Source of the DNA: a virus | Reading direction: 5' to 3' (one strand) | Virus record (IMG/VR): IMGVR_UViG_3300035034_001038 | Location: 1-27,005 of that record | DNA: 27,005 bases | In this document: positions 1 to 7,089 of the stretch, piece by piece | Position numbering within the stretch: the stretch's first letter is position 1 | How the letters are laid out: each line of letters starts with the position of its first letter | Made by a program: the position numbers and the translations under genes | Notes under the pieces: model-generated | The model's input: only the letters and a program-made list of their open reading frames with translations | What the model was told of the DNA's origin: nothing | The model's database searches: none

Positions 1-28
1 GTTGTTTTGTATCAGTTTCAGTATCCAT
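1..28 (-). CDS. Start of an unidentified gene, cut by the window edge
   Basis: An ATG at 28-26 on the minus strand opens a frame that stays open to the window edge (M-D-T-E-T-D-T-K-Q). The bases upstream are purine rich (GAAAGAGAAAT), a weak ribosome-binding context. Nine residues are too few to identify the product. It is called because gene packing here leaves few long gaps and the frame follows the preceding small membrane-protein gene at a normal distance. Confidence 0.4.
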
Positions 29-61
29 ATTTCTCTTTCGTTTTGAGGTTAAATTCGTATC

Positions 62-86
62 GGCTCAGTCATCGACTAGGCTCAGT
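62..86. repeat. Short direct repeat GGCTCAGT x2 in the leader of the gene at the left edge
   Basis: GGCTCAGT occurs at 62-69 and again at 79-86, spaced 17 nt start to start, in the only noncoding stretch at this end of the window. Between the copies lies a small inverted repeat (AGTC-ATC-GACT). Placement upstream of the ATG at 28 would suit an operator or a leader structure, but the repeat is short enough to be chance. Confidence 0.3.
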
Positions 87-88
87 GT

Positions 89-342
89 TCAGCGAATTGA
101 TTTCCTCGCCGTTTCGGTTTCGGCGCTAGTGTCACCGAGCGCAAACATCCAAGCCACAATCACCAGAACAGGGTTTGAGTCCCAGTAAGGAAGCGCAAGT
201 ATCGCGACTAGAAGGTGTGGCGCGAATATCCAGCCAAGCCACAACAGCCACCTGTTGCGAATGACGCAATGAGCAGTGTGAGCCTCGGGAAGAATGCTAA
301 GAAGATAAGAACGGCGGTGCCGTGTTGATTAAAGAAGTCCAT
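89..342 (-). pseudogene. Small membrane protein, broken by a one-base frameshift
   Basis: From the ATG at 342 the frame encodes a short polar start and then a hydrophobic segment (AVLIFLAFFPRLTLLIASFA), but it soon runs to a stop near 210. The frame one base earlier then takes over near 250 with W-L-L-W-L-G-W-I-F-A-P-H-L-L-V-A-I-L-A, a second hydrophobic segment, and a polar tail ending at the TGA at 89-91. Together they make a coherent two-segment membrane protein of about 83 residues. I recall a small phage/plasmid membrane-protein family with FPRLTLLF, a GG turn, LLWWLG and a DTNPVLVVIAW-type stretch in this order, so one base missing in the GGTGGCTG run best explains the break. It may be a real mutation or a sequence error. 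No classical slippery heptamer is present. Function unknown. Confidence 0.6.
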
Positions 343-382
343 AATTTCGTTATATTTTAGTCATAATTTTAGTTTTTGGCCG

Positions 383-1588
383 CTATTCGTAATCACGAAT
401 AGCTGTAATGTAAGGAATCTGCGGGATCCCATATTCAGAGAGATTTTGATACCTAATAGTAACAGTCTTACCAACTATCTTTTCAGGGTTCTCCCAAAGA
501 TCTTTCAGGTATACCTGGTTGCCCTCAATGTTACTGGCAAAGGTACCGTCATGGTCCTTGTAATGTTTAGCTGCAATCACAGCCAAATCAGGTGGGAGCT
601 TACAGACGACACGTTTTACGTAGCCTTCCCAGTTTCCCTTACCCTGCTCAGCCCTAACAACTTCAAACTCAGCGTCTTCGAAGTTCTTCAACTTCAACAG
701 GTTACTGGACCGCTTGTGCTCATACTCTCCATCAAGGATTCGTACGATAGCTCCTTCATGTTTTTGCTCAACCATATCATCAAGATAGTCAAGCACGTCG
801 TCAAATGATTGTGCTGTCTTATAGACTACTGGCACGATTGTTTCAATGTCAAGCGTGGTGGTAGCTGCAAGGTGGCTCAGTAATGCGACAAGCGCGGCAC
901 GCCGTTCAACGAATGGTGTGGTTGCTTTAATTAACTTTCCAGTTACAGGCTCTTTGAAATTATAAGCATCATAAATATGGTACTGTACAATCTTTTCACT
1001 AGCCAACAACTCTTCAGTAGTAGGGTTGGTGCGCGCGACACTCACGAGCTTTGTGATGCGGTTGAGGTGCTCACGAGACTCGTTGTTAAAGAACTCGCCA
1101 TCAAGTTGAATACCTTTTGGCATTAACTCGTCTAGGTGTTCAATGATATGCGGCACGGTGTGGAATTCCTCATTCTTACGGCTCACCACCTTACCACGCT
1201 CTCGATAGAGCGCTCGAACACCGTTAAGCTTACACTCAACAGCAACCGGATACTCTATCTTGTCTTTTCTATCGAGAAACTTTTTGGCTAGCATTGGTTC
1301 TTTAAACCCTTTGTCTATGTCCTCTTTGTTCTCGAAGTAACTCTCCTTCAACTTCTTATCATATTTGGCCTCGGCCTCTTTGATAGCTTGGTCTTCAGGA
1401 GTTGTTTCGTTGGCTTTGCCGAGATTCTTACCCATACAGGTAGTAGGGTTGTTCACAGTAAGTTTGGCGATAGGATCGTCCAGCCCCTGTTCAGTATGGA
1501 AATGGTCATCGTTTACAACGACGCGCCACTTTCTTACTTTTCCCTTTGTGTCTCTTTTGTAAAGCCACTTGTTTATCTTTTTGTTCAT
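383..1588 (-). CDS. ATP-dependent DNA ligase
   Basis: This 401-residue protein seals nicks in duplex DNA using ATP, probably in phage replication and repair. Nucleotidyltransferase motifs appear in order: motif I CKLNGVR with the adenylated lysine at K120 (Asn replaces the usual Asp of KxDG), motif III LDGE at 162-165, motif IV HEGAIVR at 277-283 and motif V LLKLK at 297-301. A C-terminal OB-fold follows, ending in a VTIRYQNL..GIPQIP..AIRDYE-like segment typical of phage ligases. The first 85 residues form the N-terminal extension (LYKRDTKGKVRKW...ANETTPEDQAI..AE) found in many phage ligases; this fixes the start even though the gene overlaps its upstream neighbour by 83 nt. No Shine-Dalgarno sequence is visible. 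It is the last large gene of the left cluster and lies close to thyX. Confidence 0.95.
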   Translation of the reverse strand: MNKKINKWLYKRDTKGKVRKWRVVVNDDHFHTEQGLDDPIAKLTVNNPTTCMGKNLGKANETTPEDQAIKEAEAKYDKKLKESYFENKEDIDKGFKEPMLAKKFLDRKDKIEYPVAVECKLNGVRALYRERGKVVSRKNEEFHTVPHIIEHLDELMPKGIQLDGEFFNNESREHLNRITKLVSVARTNPTTEELLASEKIVQYHIYDAYNFKEPVTGKLIKATTPFVERRAALVALLSHLAATTTLDIETIVPVVYKTAQSFDDVLDYLDDMVEQKHEGAIVRILDGEYEHKRSSNLLKLKNFEDAEFEVVRAEQGKGNWEGYVKRVVCKLPPDLAVIAAKHYKDHDGTFASNIEGNQVYLKDLWENPEKIVGKTVTIRYQNLSEYGIPQIPYITAIRDYE

Positions 1589-1850
1589 AGTCTTTTTCCG
1601 GTTCCGCAGAGCGAAACACGGGTTTTGATTGTTTGACTGGGCGCATTTCCTTTAGCTGATTTTCCAACTCCTCACGTAATTTATTTACGTTGGCCATGGT
1701 AGCCTTGAAACGTTTCTTTCCCATCATTAATATTACATAGTCTCTAACTCGCTCAGCGCGGTATGTGGCCGAACCATGTCCAGATGAGAGAGAGTCAAGC
1801 ATACCAAGCTGCGAACGAATGTCATCTACCTCGGTAAGTGCTGCCCTCAT
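1506..1850 (-). CDS. Small basic protein of unknown function
   Basis: The frame encodes 114 residues. The ATG overlaps the thyX stop as TAATG (1852-1848), supporting a real, translationally coupled gene. The N-terminal 85 residues are mixed and probably helical, with a short amphipathic stretch (ANVNKLREELENQLKEM). The last 35 residues are strongly basic and polar (KDKQVALQKRHKGKSKKVARR), compatible with nucleic-acid binding. That tail is encoded inside the region overlapping the ligase gene (1506-1588) in another frame, so its composition may partly be imposed by the ligase sequence. I do not recognise a family. Confidence 0.65.
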   Translation of the reverse strand: MRAALTEVDDIRSQLGMLDSLSSGHGSATYRAERVRDYVILMMGKKRFKATMANVNKLREELENQLKEMRPVKQSKPVFRSAEPEKDYEQKDKQVALQKRHKGKSKKVARRCKR

Positions 1851-2821
1851 TACAACTCTAGGGTTATATATGCGTCAGTGTCTTTTTCATGTGTCATTTT
1901 GTGTGCGCTAAACTGCACATCTTTTACACGTTTGTCCTTGGCGTCTTCATCTGCAAAGAACTTTCTGTACTGCCTGAATCCAGAGAAGTTACCCATCTCA
2001 AATCTAAGGTATGGGCTGTCTGCTGAACACTGCGCCACATGCTCTGCAGGACTAAGGTGTCTAGGAACACTGCCGAACAGTCGTTCACAGATCTTAACGT
2101 CAGCATCGTAGTCATCCTTACCCTCAAAATTCAGATAGCTAACCCGTGCACAACGCGCAACAGCAATGCGTAACATCACCTGGGCTCGTGCCTCAAGTTG
2201 TGTTGTTCCGCTGTTGACCATCTCCTTGTACAGATCCATTTCCATGACTCTGTCCTTGTTAAACTTATCACCAAACGGAACATGCCATGCACCATACTGT
2301 AGGTGCCTTGGTTCAGATTCGTTTATTGCATTTAACATCTTGTATGCAAGGTTCTGAAACTCTGGTTGTGCATCCTCGTGTGCACGAAGAGCAAAGAAGT
2401 TCTCCCAGTTTGTCGCACTAACAATTGTGCGGGTAATCATCCAAGGCTCAAGAATGCGGTTGGCAATTTGCTTGTGTAGCCCAACTGAGCGTAATTCCTC
2501 AGCATGGTCTAAGTTGTCATGCATAGCCTCTATCCAGATGTCTTTAGCGCAAGTTAATTCCTTACCTTCAAGCTCCGCACTGGCTTGCATACCTGCTTGA
2601 TTAGCCCCCCAAAACATAGGTTGTGCTGGGTTGTCTCTTATGGACTGTATCATCTTGTTCACGGGGATAGCTCGTGAGCTGGATGTGTTACGGCTTAATG
2701 CTCTGTGAGTGTTAATCTCCGCAAGGATAAACCTTGGGTACTCGATCACAAACGTAGTAAGACGTTTGTTGTGTGGTCCGATTGAATCGGCCACTATTTC
2801 TGCTTTAATGAAGTCACTCAT
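1850..2821 (-). CDS. thyX: Flavin-dependent thymidylate synthase ThyX
   Basis: ThyX makes dTMP from dUMP using methylenetetrahydrofolate and reduced FAD, supplying thymidine for phage DNA synthesis. The signature is clear: INTHRALSRNTSSSRAIP at residues 37-53 matches the ThyX motif RHRxxSxNxxSxR, with THR replacing the first RHR. Downstream are LSPAEHVAQ and FSGFRQYRKF, which fit the C-terminal substrate-binding half. At 323 residues it is longer than the usual 220-250, as phage ThyX proteins often are. Both ends are TAATG overlaps with neighbours (2821 upstream, 1850 downstream), indicating coupled translation. The FAD- and dUMP-binding arginines of the signature are retained, so it should be active. 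Confidence 0.95.
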   Translation of the reverse strand: MSDFIKAEIVADSIGPHNKRLTTFVIEYPRFILAEINTHRALSRNTSSSRAIPVNKMIQSIRDNPAQPMFWGANQAGMQASAELEGKELTCAKDIWIEAMHDNLDHAEELRSVGLHKQIANRILEPWMITRTIVSATNWENFFALRAHEDAQPEFQNLAYKMLNAINESEPRHLQYGAWHVPFGDKFNKDRVMEMDLYKEMVNSGTTQLEARAQVMLRIAVARCARVSYLNFEGKDDYDADVKICERLFGSVPRHLSPAEHVAQCSADSPYLRFEMGNFSGFRQYRKFFADEDAKDKRVKDVQFSAHKMTHEKDTDAYITLEL

Positions 2822-3153
2822 TACTTGACATCAAGCCCGTGGTATTCCACTTGCTGCTGGGCATAGTTCAGCTTTGAATTGAGGAATGCGATAATCTCGT
2901 CGATTTGTTTTACACCATATCCGTCCACTGGGGAGTTTTCAACGGTACCAAAGCAGAACTCAACTGTGATACAGTTCTGTCCACAGTTTAGAGTCACTAC
3001 GTCAGTGATGTATTGCATTGGTGCGAAGACCTCACGGGTATCTACGTACCCTTGTGCTTTTAGTCGGTCTCTTTCTCGCTGTACAACAGTTAGTGTGTTT
3101 GTAAAGCGTTGAATATCAAACTTCAAGAATTTTTGGAAGCGTTTGTTAACCAT
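2821..3153 (-). CDS. Hypothetical protein, 110 aa
   Basis: The gene runs from an ATG at 3153 to a TAA that overlaps the thyX ATG, so it heads a coupled group with thyX. The N-terminus is basic (VNKRFQKFLKFDIQRF), followed by a helical charged stretch (VVQRERDRLKAQG) and a mixed domain with three cysteines. No family was recognised. The bases upstream are very AT-rich with TATAAT-like strings and no Shine-Dalgarno sequence. With the hairpin at 3181-3196 this suggests that a transcription unit may begin here. Confidence 0.7.
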   Translation of the reverse strand: MVNKRFQKFLKFDIQRFTNTLTVVQRERDRLKAQGYVDTREVFAPMQYITDVVTLNCGQNCITVEFCFGTVENSPVDGYGVKQIDEIIAFLNSKLNYAQQQVEYHGLDVK

Positions 3154-3180
3154 TATAATTATAATTTAAAATTAGTAGTT

Positions 3181-3196
3181 GAGTATGGTTGTACTC
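3181..3196 (-). promoter_or_regulatory. Small hairpin in the AT-rich gap upstream of the thyX group
   Basis: GAGTA and TACTC (3181-3185 and 3192-3196) can form a 5-bp stem with a 6-nt loop. It lies 14 nt beyond the stop of the nuclease gene and is followed in the direction of transcription by AT-rich sequence with a short T run. It may be a weak terminator of the virion cluster or part of the leader of the next gene. The stem is short, so confidence is low. Confidence 0.3.
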
Positions 3197-3209
3197 TCCT
3201 ACGTTTAGT

Positions 3210-3833
3210 TTATTTTGTGGAACCTAGTTCACCGCGTTCTGCCTTGTCCTGGAACGTGTCCACGAACTTGTAGGCTTTCTTCGGGGTCTTAGTTTTTCGG
3301 TTTTTCATCCACTTTAATGCGCAAGGAACAACTCCTATGCGCTTGAAAAACTCCTGAGGCACAACTTTATTAACAATCTCTCCGTTAATGTGCCACATGA
3401 GTTTTTGGTGTATAGGTAATAACCTATCTCCACCATGCAAGTTCCAACCACCTTTTACATCAATCAAGCAACTGCAAGGATTGGTGTGCGGTGGTTCGTC
3501 AATTGCTTTTTCTTTTTTCGTTTCGTCGACCACAAATAGTTTATGCTTCGGAAACACCTCAAAGAAACTTGGTGCGAATATAACATGCCAGTCTGGTGTA
3601 TACACGTGCGATTGAAAGAGCGTCTTCTGCTCTACTCGATCAGGCTTTGTTTTAAAGTGCTTTGTAACACTTCGGTATGCCTTTGGTGCAAGTGTGTAAG
3701 TTCCTGGCTGGTATTTTTGTGAGAGTATTAATCCGTAACTCTCCGCTTCGTTCAGAAATATCTGAAATTCAATCTCCTCTTGCGAGTCGTATTCCCTACT
3801 TTCGTAGGTTGGCTTAGTTGCCTTCTTTGGCAC
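3210..3833 (-). CDS. PD-(D/E)XK family endonuclease
   Basis: This 207-residue protein carries the core of the PD-(D/E)XK nuclease fold: acidic residues in the first helix (SQEEIEFQIFLNEA, E19-E22), then YTPDWHV with D81, then CLIDVKGGW with D125 and K127. This arrangement resembles the small phage nucleases grouped as DUF1064 or Holliday-junction-resolvase-like proteins, so a role in resolving branched DNA before or during packaging is likely but inferred. A basic C-terminus (KWMKNRKTKTPKKAYK) would suit DNA binding. The start is a GTG at 3833, four bases from the stop of the upstream gene, without a Shine-Dalgarno sequence. A TnsA- or Vsr-like activity cannot be excluded. Confidence 0.8.
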   Translation of the reverse strand: MPKKATKPTYESREYDSQEEIEFQIFLNEAESYGLILSQKYQPGTYTLAPKAYRSVTKHFKTKPDRVEQKTLFQSHVYTPDWHVIFAPSFFEVFPKHKLFVVDETKKEKAIDEPPHTNPCSCLIDVKGGWNLHGGDRLLPIHQKLMWHINGEIVNKVVPQEFFKRIGVVPCALKWMKNRKTKTPKKAYKFVDTFQDKAERGELGSTK

Positions 3834-3836
3834 TGC

Positions 3837-5219
3837 TTATTTTTTTATAGCAAACAACCGATCTCTTACTTCCTGAGTGTCTGCTGACGCCTCTTTCTGT
3901 AATGATGCTGGTGTTAGTATGCTGTTAAGCCTTTCGGCGTATTCAGTAAGCTCTACGGCGCCACGTTCGGACGCCTGTTTAATTGATCCTTCACCAAATA
4001 GTCTTTCCTCAGCATCAAGAGTTTCTGCCTTGGCAAAAGCCAAGCAGTAATTTGCAAACTCTGGACGTAGTGTGGATGCAGACTTAACGCTTGTTGGGAA
4101 CTGCTCAAAAAACTCTGCACTCAGTAATGGCATTGCCATCGAGCGAAGTCTGTAATCAGCGCCTACAAGGTCTGTGGCAAGGTGTCTTGATGCATCTGTA
4201 GAAGGTGTATCGGGGTTTTCAGAGGCTGTCTTTATTGCATGCTCTACAAACCCGTCAAGGTCACGCTCTGCTGCAAGGTTGATAAGTCTAGACGCTCCTT
4301 CGACCTCGATTGTTCGAATGATGTCAGGGAGCACTGTAGAATTTGCCTGCTTGGTGTTCCCAAGAAGCGTACGATACAGGTGGGCTGTATTAAAGGCTTT
4401 CTCTGAGGCAGGGGCAAGGCTTGCAGCTTTACCGATACCATCAAACATTTTAAGGTCGTATTCATTGTCTTCTTCTTTTTCTTCTTCGTTAGGTTTTACG
4501 CGAATCCGTCCGATTTGCGATCTTGGGTCTTTAGTTGAGTCGGCGGATGGTTGTTTTGTACCTGGCATTGTTTCATCCATGTACTGTTTGACAATGTAAG
4601 CTGTGCTTAGAGGTATGCCAAATGCTGCTAAGGACATCAGCATACTTAAAGTCTTTGCCCCAGGCTTATCTCCCTCCGCTTGTTTTGTCATTTGCTCTAC
4701 ATTTGCCATCTTTTTACGCTCAATAGGCGCATACTCAGATGCGGCATCCGTCTCACCTTTACCCGAACTCTCAAGTAAACGTGCGTAGTAGTACTCGCGA
4801 AGACGTTCGGTGTCTTTCTTCGTTTGACGCTTTTGAAGTTCGTCAAATACTTCAGATGTTCCGTATGCGCCTATACCTAGCGCACCAAGTATGGCAGCGT
4901 TTTCAGCAAAGTTTTCACCAGCCACGTCCACGCCTTTTTCAGTAAGCCCGCCAAGCAGGTTACCAACAAAATCTACACCTCTGCCCAAAGTTCTCTTTGT
5001 AGCGTCCCAGGTTGTGGATGAGTCCTTTTGAAATCCTGCGTCCTCCTCTTTTTTCTTTTCGAGAACTATTTCTTTCAAGGTTTGCTCACTTTGCTTGTCC
5101 TTGTTTATTCTGCGTAGAAACTTGATCGCCTCAAGTGCACTCATAAGAGCAGTACCTGCAAGAAGTCCCTGACCAATATTTGTTCCTAAGTTGGCTTGTT
5201 TTGTATTTTTTGAAGACAT
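3837..5219 (-). CDS. Probable virion-associated protein with hydrophobic segments
   Basis: A 460-residue protein with no recognised family. Hydrophobic Gly/Ala-rich stretches lie near residues 14-30, 104-122 and 190-212, with charged helical segments between them and an acidic patch at 244-254. Short Lys-x-Ala sites recur (residues 7-9, 179-181, 264-266, 290-292, 330-332, 379-381, 414-416, 442-444), often as TKQAN, IKQAS or VKSAS; they may mark cleavage or interaction sites. The ATG overlaps the upstream stop as TAATG. It is the fourth gene after the portal gene, with three similarly odd proteins between, so a minor capsid, internal or DNA-ejection protein is my inference. Confidence 0.7.
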   Translation of the reverse strand: MSSKNTKQANLGTNIGQGLLAGTALMSALEAIKFLRRINKDKQSEQTLKEIVLEKKKEEDAGFQKDSSTTWDATKRTLGRGVDFVGNLLGGLTEKGVDVAGENFAENAAILGALGIGAYGTSEVFDELQKRQTKKDTERLREYYYARLLESSGKGETDAASEYAPIERKKMANVEQMTKQAEGDKPGAKTLSMLMSLAAFGIPLSTAYIVKQYMDETMPGTKQPSADSTKDPRSQIGRIRVKPNEEEKEEDNEYDLKMFDGIGKAASLAPASEKAFNTAHLYRTLLGNTKQANSTVLPDIIRTIEVEGASRLINLAAERDLDGFVEHAIKTASENPDTPSTDASRHLATDLVGADYRLRSMAMPLLSAEFFEQFPTSVKSASTLRPEFANYCLAFAKAETLDAEERLFGEGSIKQASERGAVELTEYAERLNSILTPASLQKEASADTQEVRDRLFAIKK

Positions 5220-5632
5220 TATGCTATTGGTAAAAATTTGTAATGATTAAGCTCCAACATCACTTTCCAGTTGTCAGATTTATCGTTGTACTGTATATCC
5301 TCGTAAATCAAAGTCAAACCCAAATTAGGGTCCATTGCTTCAGTCTTAACCCTCGCATACTCTTCTACATCCTCCTTCATACCAAGGTTTAACACAAGCA
5401 CTTGTACACGATCAAACTTTACAGTTTCTGGGTAGTTCTCAGCCTGGTTGTCCAGGTATGCTTTGTTGGATGCCTTTCCAGACTCCAGCATATCTCGTAC
5501 TTTTGATGCTGGTGTTTTCTCTTCTACAGGTTCTTCAGCTTTTGGTTCTTCTTTCTTTTCAACCTCGCCGTAGGCTTCTCCCTCATCCGGCAAGATGTCT
5601 TTTTCGTCTATGTTCTCCGGTTGGATACTCAT
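5219..5632 (-). CDS. Hypothetical protein with an acidic N-terminus
   Basis: The protein has 137 residues. The first 45 are dominated by Glu, Lys and Pro (GEVEKKEEPKAEEPVEEK) and look disordered. Residues 70-137 look like a compact alpha/beta domain (VKFDRVQVLVLNLGMKEDVEEYARV...LTLIYEDIQY). It is coupled to both neighbours: a 6-nt gap upstream and a TAATG overlap downstream. The tail-plus-domain layout suits a minor structural or scaffold protein, but no family was recognised. Confidence 0.7.
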   Translation of the reverse strand: MSIQPENIDEKDILPDEGEAYGEVEKKEEPKAEEPVEEKTPASKVRDMLESGKASNKAYLDNQAENYPETVKFDRVQVLVLNLGMKEDVEEYARVKTEAMDPNLGLTLIYEDIQYNDKSDNWKVMLELNHYKFLPIA

Positions 5633-5638
5633 TATATA

Positions 5639-6187
5639 CTAGATCCGTAATTTTCTTGCAGTAATTTTTCTGTCAATCTCATTGGCGAGTCGCGTGTACT
5701 CGTTTTGGACTGCTCGTTCTTTTTCTATTTCCAAGTCATCCTCGTCAGTGTGCTTACCCATATAGTGTGCTCCAGCACCACCAATACCACCAGTTAGCAT
5801 AGCTAGCGTTACAAGCGCAGTGGGCCCAAGCTCTGCTAAACTTGCAAATAAAGTTCCAGCGCTGGCTTGTTTCTGATGCACGCTCTCAGCATCTAATAAC
5901 ACTTCATACGCGTCACGAATAAACACGTCATACTGGCTATGCCAGTCTGCGCTCTTACTCATTATATCCATTATATTGTGGGCAAATTTACCCTTTGTGC
6001 TAGACGTGTTACCTAGTAAATTCGCAACCAAACCTGCTGCCTTTCGCATAACAGGACCTCGGTTTTCATTTTGGTATAATCTCTCAACATTCTTTGCAAC
6101 ATCTACAAATCCCTGTGGGTCAATGTTGTATTCTTTTAGTGTTGTTAGCGCACCGAGTGTTGTGGCATCAAGTTGTTCTGTATTCAT
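5639..6187 (-). CDS. Hypothetical protein with one hydrophobic segment
   Basis: The protein has 182 residues. The ATG at 6187 is preferred over an in-frame start at 6226 because the latter would lie inside the preceding gene; the chosen ATG is 14 nt past that gene's stop and is preceded by a weak ACGGA. Residues 1-105 look helical. A Gly/Ala/Leu-rich segment at about 109-143 could cross or insert into a membrane, and a charged helix ends the protein. Lys-x-Ala sites occur at 49-51, 78-80 and 106-108. Its place in the run after the portal gene suggests a virion or ejection role. No family recognised. Confidence 0.7.
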   Translation of the reverse strand: MNTEQLDATTLGALTTLKEYNIDPQGFVDVAKNVERLYQNENRGPVMRKAAGLVANLLGNTSSTKGKFAHNIMDIMSKSADWHSQYDVFIRDAYEVLLDAESVHQKQASAGTLFASLAELGPTALVTLAMLTGGIGGAGAHYMGKHTDEDDLEIEKERAVQNEYTRLANEIDRKITARKLRI

Positions 6188-6200
6188 AATTCCGTAAAGA

Positions 6201-7052
6201 TTAAAAGGGACGGCCGAAAAAATCAACAGAATTATTCACGCCCCCAGCTGATGGTGTAGGTTGTGTACCTATTCTGGATCCAATAAATGCACCGAGTAAA
6301 CCTCCGCCAACAGTGCCGACTAAGCCCATATTGGAGATGTATCTTGCAGCGGCAGCACCAATACCAGCGCCCACTAGACCAAGTAATATTTGGGCAAGAC
6401 CGAACTGTTTAGTTTGGCTCATACCTGAGACTGTGTTTATCATAACTTGTTGCTGCACAGACGTTAACGTATTATCGCTCAGGATTTTTGATTGGATTAA
6501 AGTTAATGGGTCTGCGCCCATAAACGAACCCTTTTTCATCAGTGTAAGTCCAGCAACTCCCGATAACAGTCCTGCAACAATTGTTTGGTTGCGCTGTCTA
6601 CGCTTGTCTTCTTCGGTAGGTCTACCTTCACCAGATAACCAGTTTTTAACACCAATTACACCTTTTGCTAAGCCCGCACCAGCCAAGCCATAACCAAGGG
6701 AGGCTGTGAATGGGTTGCTAAGAACTGCCTTATTCGCGGCAGCGACCGGTGCTGCATATGGCATAATCATATCCATACCTGAGCGGCTGTATCTACTTAT
6801 CTCGTCCGCCTTAGCCTTTTCTAGCAGCTGCTCTTCAGTTAACGCACGTTTAACAATAGGCCCGCCTGTTCCTGTAATATGGCCTTCTCGCAAGTTCTCA
6901 CCCATTCCATTTTGAAGTGTGTGCGCGTCGATAGAGTCTACAGCAGAGTCCGCATTGAGTGCGCTATCAGGAAGATCTCCTGAAGATTCATCCTCTGACA
7001 ATCCCTTAGCGATCTCAAGGATTCTCTCTAATGTTTTCTCATACTTACTCAT
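6201..7052 (-). CDS. Glycine-rich multi-segment hydrophobic protein, probably virion-associated
   Basis: The protein has 283 residues. The N-terminal 90 are polar and acidic. Four hydrophobic Gly/Ala-rich segments follow at about 115-134, 157-172, 218-238 and 242-258, the last two packed with GxxxG-like spacing (LLGLVGAGIGAAAA; GTVGGGLLGAFIG), then a short polar tail. This resembles glycine-zipper segments of phage internal proteins that insert into the host envelope during DNA entry, but that is an inference from composition only. It lies directly downstream of the portal gene with a 37-nt gap. No Shine-Dalgarno sequence is seen. Confidence 0.75.
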   Translation of the reverse strand: MSKYEKTLERILEIAKGLSEDESSGDLPDSALNADSAVDSIDAHTLQNGMGENLREGHITGTGGPIVKRALTEEQLLEKAKADEISRYSRSGMDMIMPYAAPVAAANKAVLSNPFTASLGYGLAGAGLAKGVIGVKNWLSGEGRPTEEDKRRQRNQTIVAGLLSGVAGLTLMKKGSFMGADPLTLIQSKILSDNTLTSVQQQVMINTVSGMSQTKQFGLAQILLGLVGAGIGAAAARYISNMGLVGTVGGGLLGAFIGSRIGTQPTPSAGGVNNSVDFFGRPF

Positions 7053-7089
7053 TGTCGTTTACACTATAATCTTCCCGCCCAGTAGTCAA

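Noticed and set aside
446-808. Plus-strand open frame of 120 codons
   Set aside because: It lies wholly within the ligase gene on the opposite strand, has no coding-like composition, and is a shadow frame. The same applies to the other plus-strand frames.
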